A program made the translations under genes and the position numbers. This document shows positions 53,038 through 53,721 of a stretch of DNA of 53,721 bases, in pieces. Below the pieces are notes generated by a model. The model was not told where the DNA came from and made no database searches. It saw only the letters and a list, made by a program, of their open reading frames with translations. Source of the DNA: Phycisphaerales bacterium (GTDB lineage Bacteria; Planctomycetota; Phycisphaerae; Phycisphaerales; SM1A02); the NCBI GenBank assembly GCA_022446885.1, contig JAKVBU010000026.1, positions 1-53,721 of the forward strand, written 5' to 3'. Each line of letters begins with the position of its first letter. Positions within the stretch are counted from its first letter, which is position 1.

Positions 53038-53721
53038 TCAAGGATCACATGGGCCAAACTCGCTCAGCACAATCAGCAGGTCGTCGGTGGTGACAGCCGA
53101 GTCGTTGGTGAGATCTTCCACGCAGACGCAACCGCCCCACGCAGAGATGATCGCGAGGATGTCGCTCACGTCGACAGTGCCGTCCGCGGTGACATCGGCG
53201 GGGCAGATCTCACAGACGCTGTTCCCGCCCAGATCATTCCACGGGCCTTCCACATGGGCCGGCAGTGAATTGCACAGAATGGTGTTGGCCACATTTGCGG
53301 CGGAACAATCGCAGGTCATCGACAAAGCGCCGCCGCCGACTCCGGCTGTGTTTCCATCGAAGGTGCAGCCATCATGCATGCCCAGTGAGTCAAACGCGTA
53401 ATTTAGGCCGCCGCCATACACGCTGGCACCATTGCTGGTGAACGTCACATTGGTGAACGTGGGGAAGGAAAACTCGGTGAGCCGCACCGCTCCGCCGTCA
53501 ATGGTGGCGAAGTTGTCGTGGAAGGTGCAGTCAGTGAACGTGGGATTGCCGTTGGTCACGCTCGCTCCGGCCCCCATTTGCGCGACGTTGCCCATCACGA
53601 CACATGATTCGATAGTGGGACTGGACTCCACGATCCACAGGCCGCCGCCATGCAGAATGGTGCCCTCAAGTGAGCCGGTGCCGCCGGTGATGGTGAAGCC
53701 GCGAATGATCGTTTCGGGGCC
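53038..53721 (-). CDS. Secreted right-handed beta-helix protein with dockerin-like doublet (5' end beyond window)
   Basis: The minus-strand frame is open from the window edge to a stop at 53038, giving the last 227 residues. The visible N-terminal part has beta-helix rungs (ETIIRGFTITGG, GGGLWI, NPTFTDCTFHDN, GGAV, PTFTNVTF, GGGL). The end holds a dockerin-like pair: DVTADGTVDVSDILAIISAWGGC and a second loop with DSAVTTDDLLIVLSEFGPC. A GTG at 53631 is not the true start, because rungs continue above it. It converges with the DUF1080 gene (gap of 20 bases). Confidence 0.9.
   Translation of the reverse strand, partial: GPETIIRGFTITGGTGSLEGTILHGGGLWIVESSPTIESCVVMGNVAQMGAGASVTNGNPTFTDCTFHDNFATIDGGAVRLTEFSFPTFTNVTFTSNGASVYGGGLNYAFDSLGMHDGCTFDGNTAGVGGGALSMTCDCSAANVANTILCNSLPAHVEGPWNDLGGNSVCEICPADVTADGTVDVSDILAIISAWGGCVCVEDLTNDSAVTTDDLLIVLSEFGPCDP

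Overview
The window is about 62-65% GC by eye and looks like chromosomal DNA of a planctomycete, most likely class Phycisphaerae. The grounds are secreted proteins with dockerin-like EF-hand doublets, thrombospondin type-3 repeats and an IPAPG-type C-terminal sorting tail, omega and sigma subunits of planctomycete type, and an operon of three SPFH proteins with an ABC exporter. No transposase, integrase, phage gene, CRISPR array or rRNA was seen. The two tRNA genes do not encode their CCA ends. This placement is inference from protein style, not a database result.

Layout. 1-2516: 5' part of a large secreted calcium-binding protein that runs off the left edge, and an ArsR-type regulator. 2787-7199: tRNA-Leu(CAA), a DUF1573 protein, ispD, a polyprenol-phosphate glycosyltransferase, an O-methyltransferase and a lipoprotein. 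7223-11246 (minus): uvrA and an ABC-2 permease. 11404-21186 (plus): six tightly packed genes encoding three SPFH/HflKC-like proteins, an ABC ATPase, a large ABC-2 permease and a conserved membrane-anchored protein; this is the best candidate for an undescribed system. 21188-24336 (minus): a 27-bp repeat, an FAH-family hydrolase, yidD, rnpA and a ClC channel. 24548-25407 (plus): rpoZ and coaC. 25571-34641 (minus): information-processing and proteostasis genes rpoD, dnaG, rpmB, clpX, a SHOCT-like membrane protein, tig and trpA, then a MazG-like protein. 34701: tRNA-Val(GAC) followed by a perfect 18-bp hairpin. 35259-37433: two secreted proteins. 37405-38924 (minus): two crcB fluoride channels and a cysteine-rich Mn-type superoxide dismutase. 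39093-47976: a small membrane peptide, an esterase, a DMT transporter, a beta-CASP nuclease, RidA, MoaB/Mog, SufE, an FMN reductase, an APC permease, a sulfotransferase-like protein, a class IV aminotransferase and a BI-1/YccA protein. 48025-53017: a sugar module (xylulokinase-like, sugar isomerase-like, Gfo/Idh/MocA oxidoreductase, ThuA-DUF1080). 53038-53721: 3' part of a beta-helix dockerin protein that enters from the right edge.

Organisation. Genes are dense, and many neighbours overlap by four bases (ATGA, GTGA or TTGA), implying translational coupling. Starts were moved downstream of the longest frame wherever such an overlap, a Shine-Dalgarno sequence or the known N-terminus of the family favoured it. 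Several terminator-like hairpins and two good sigma-70-type promoters (for rpoZ and rpmB) are visible.
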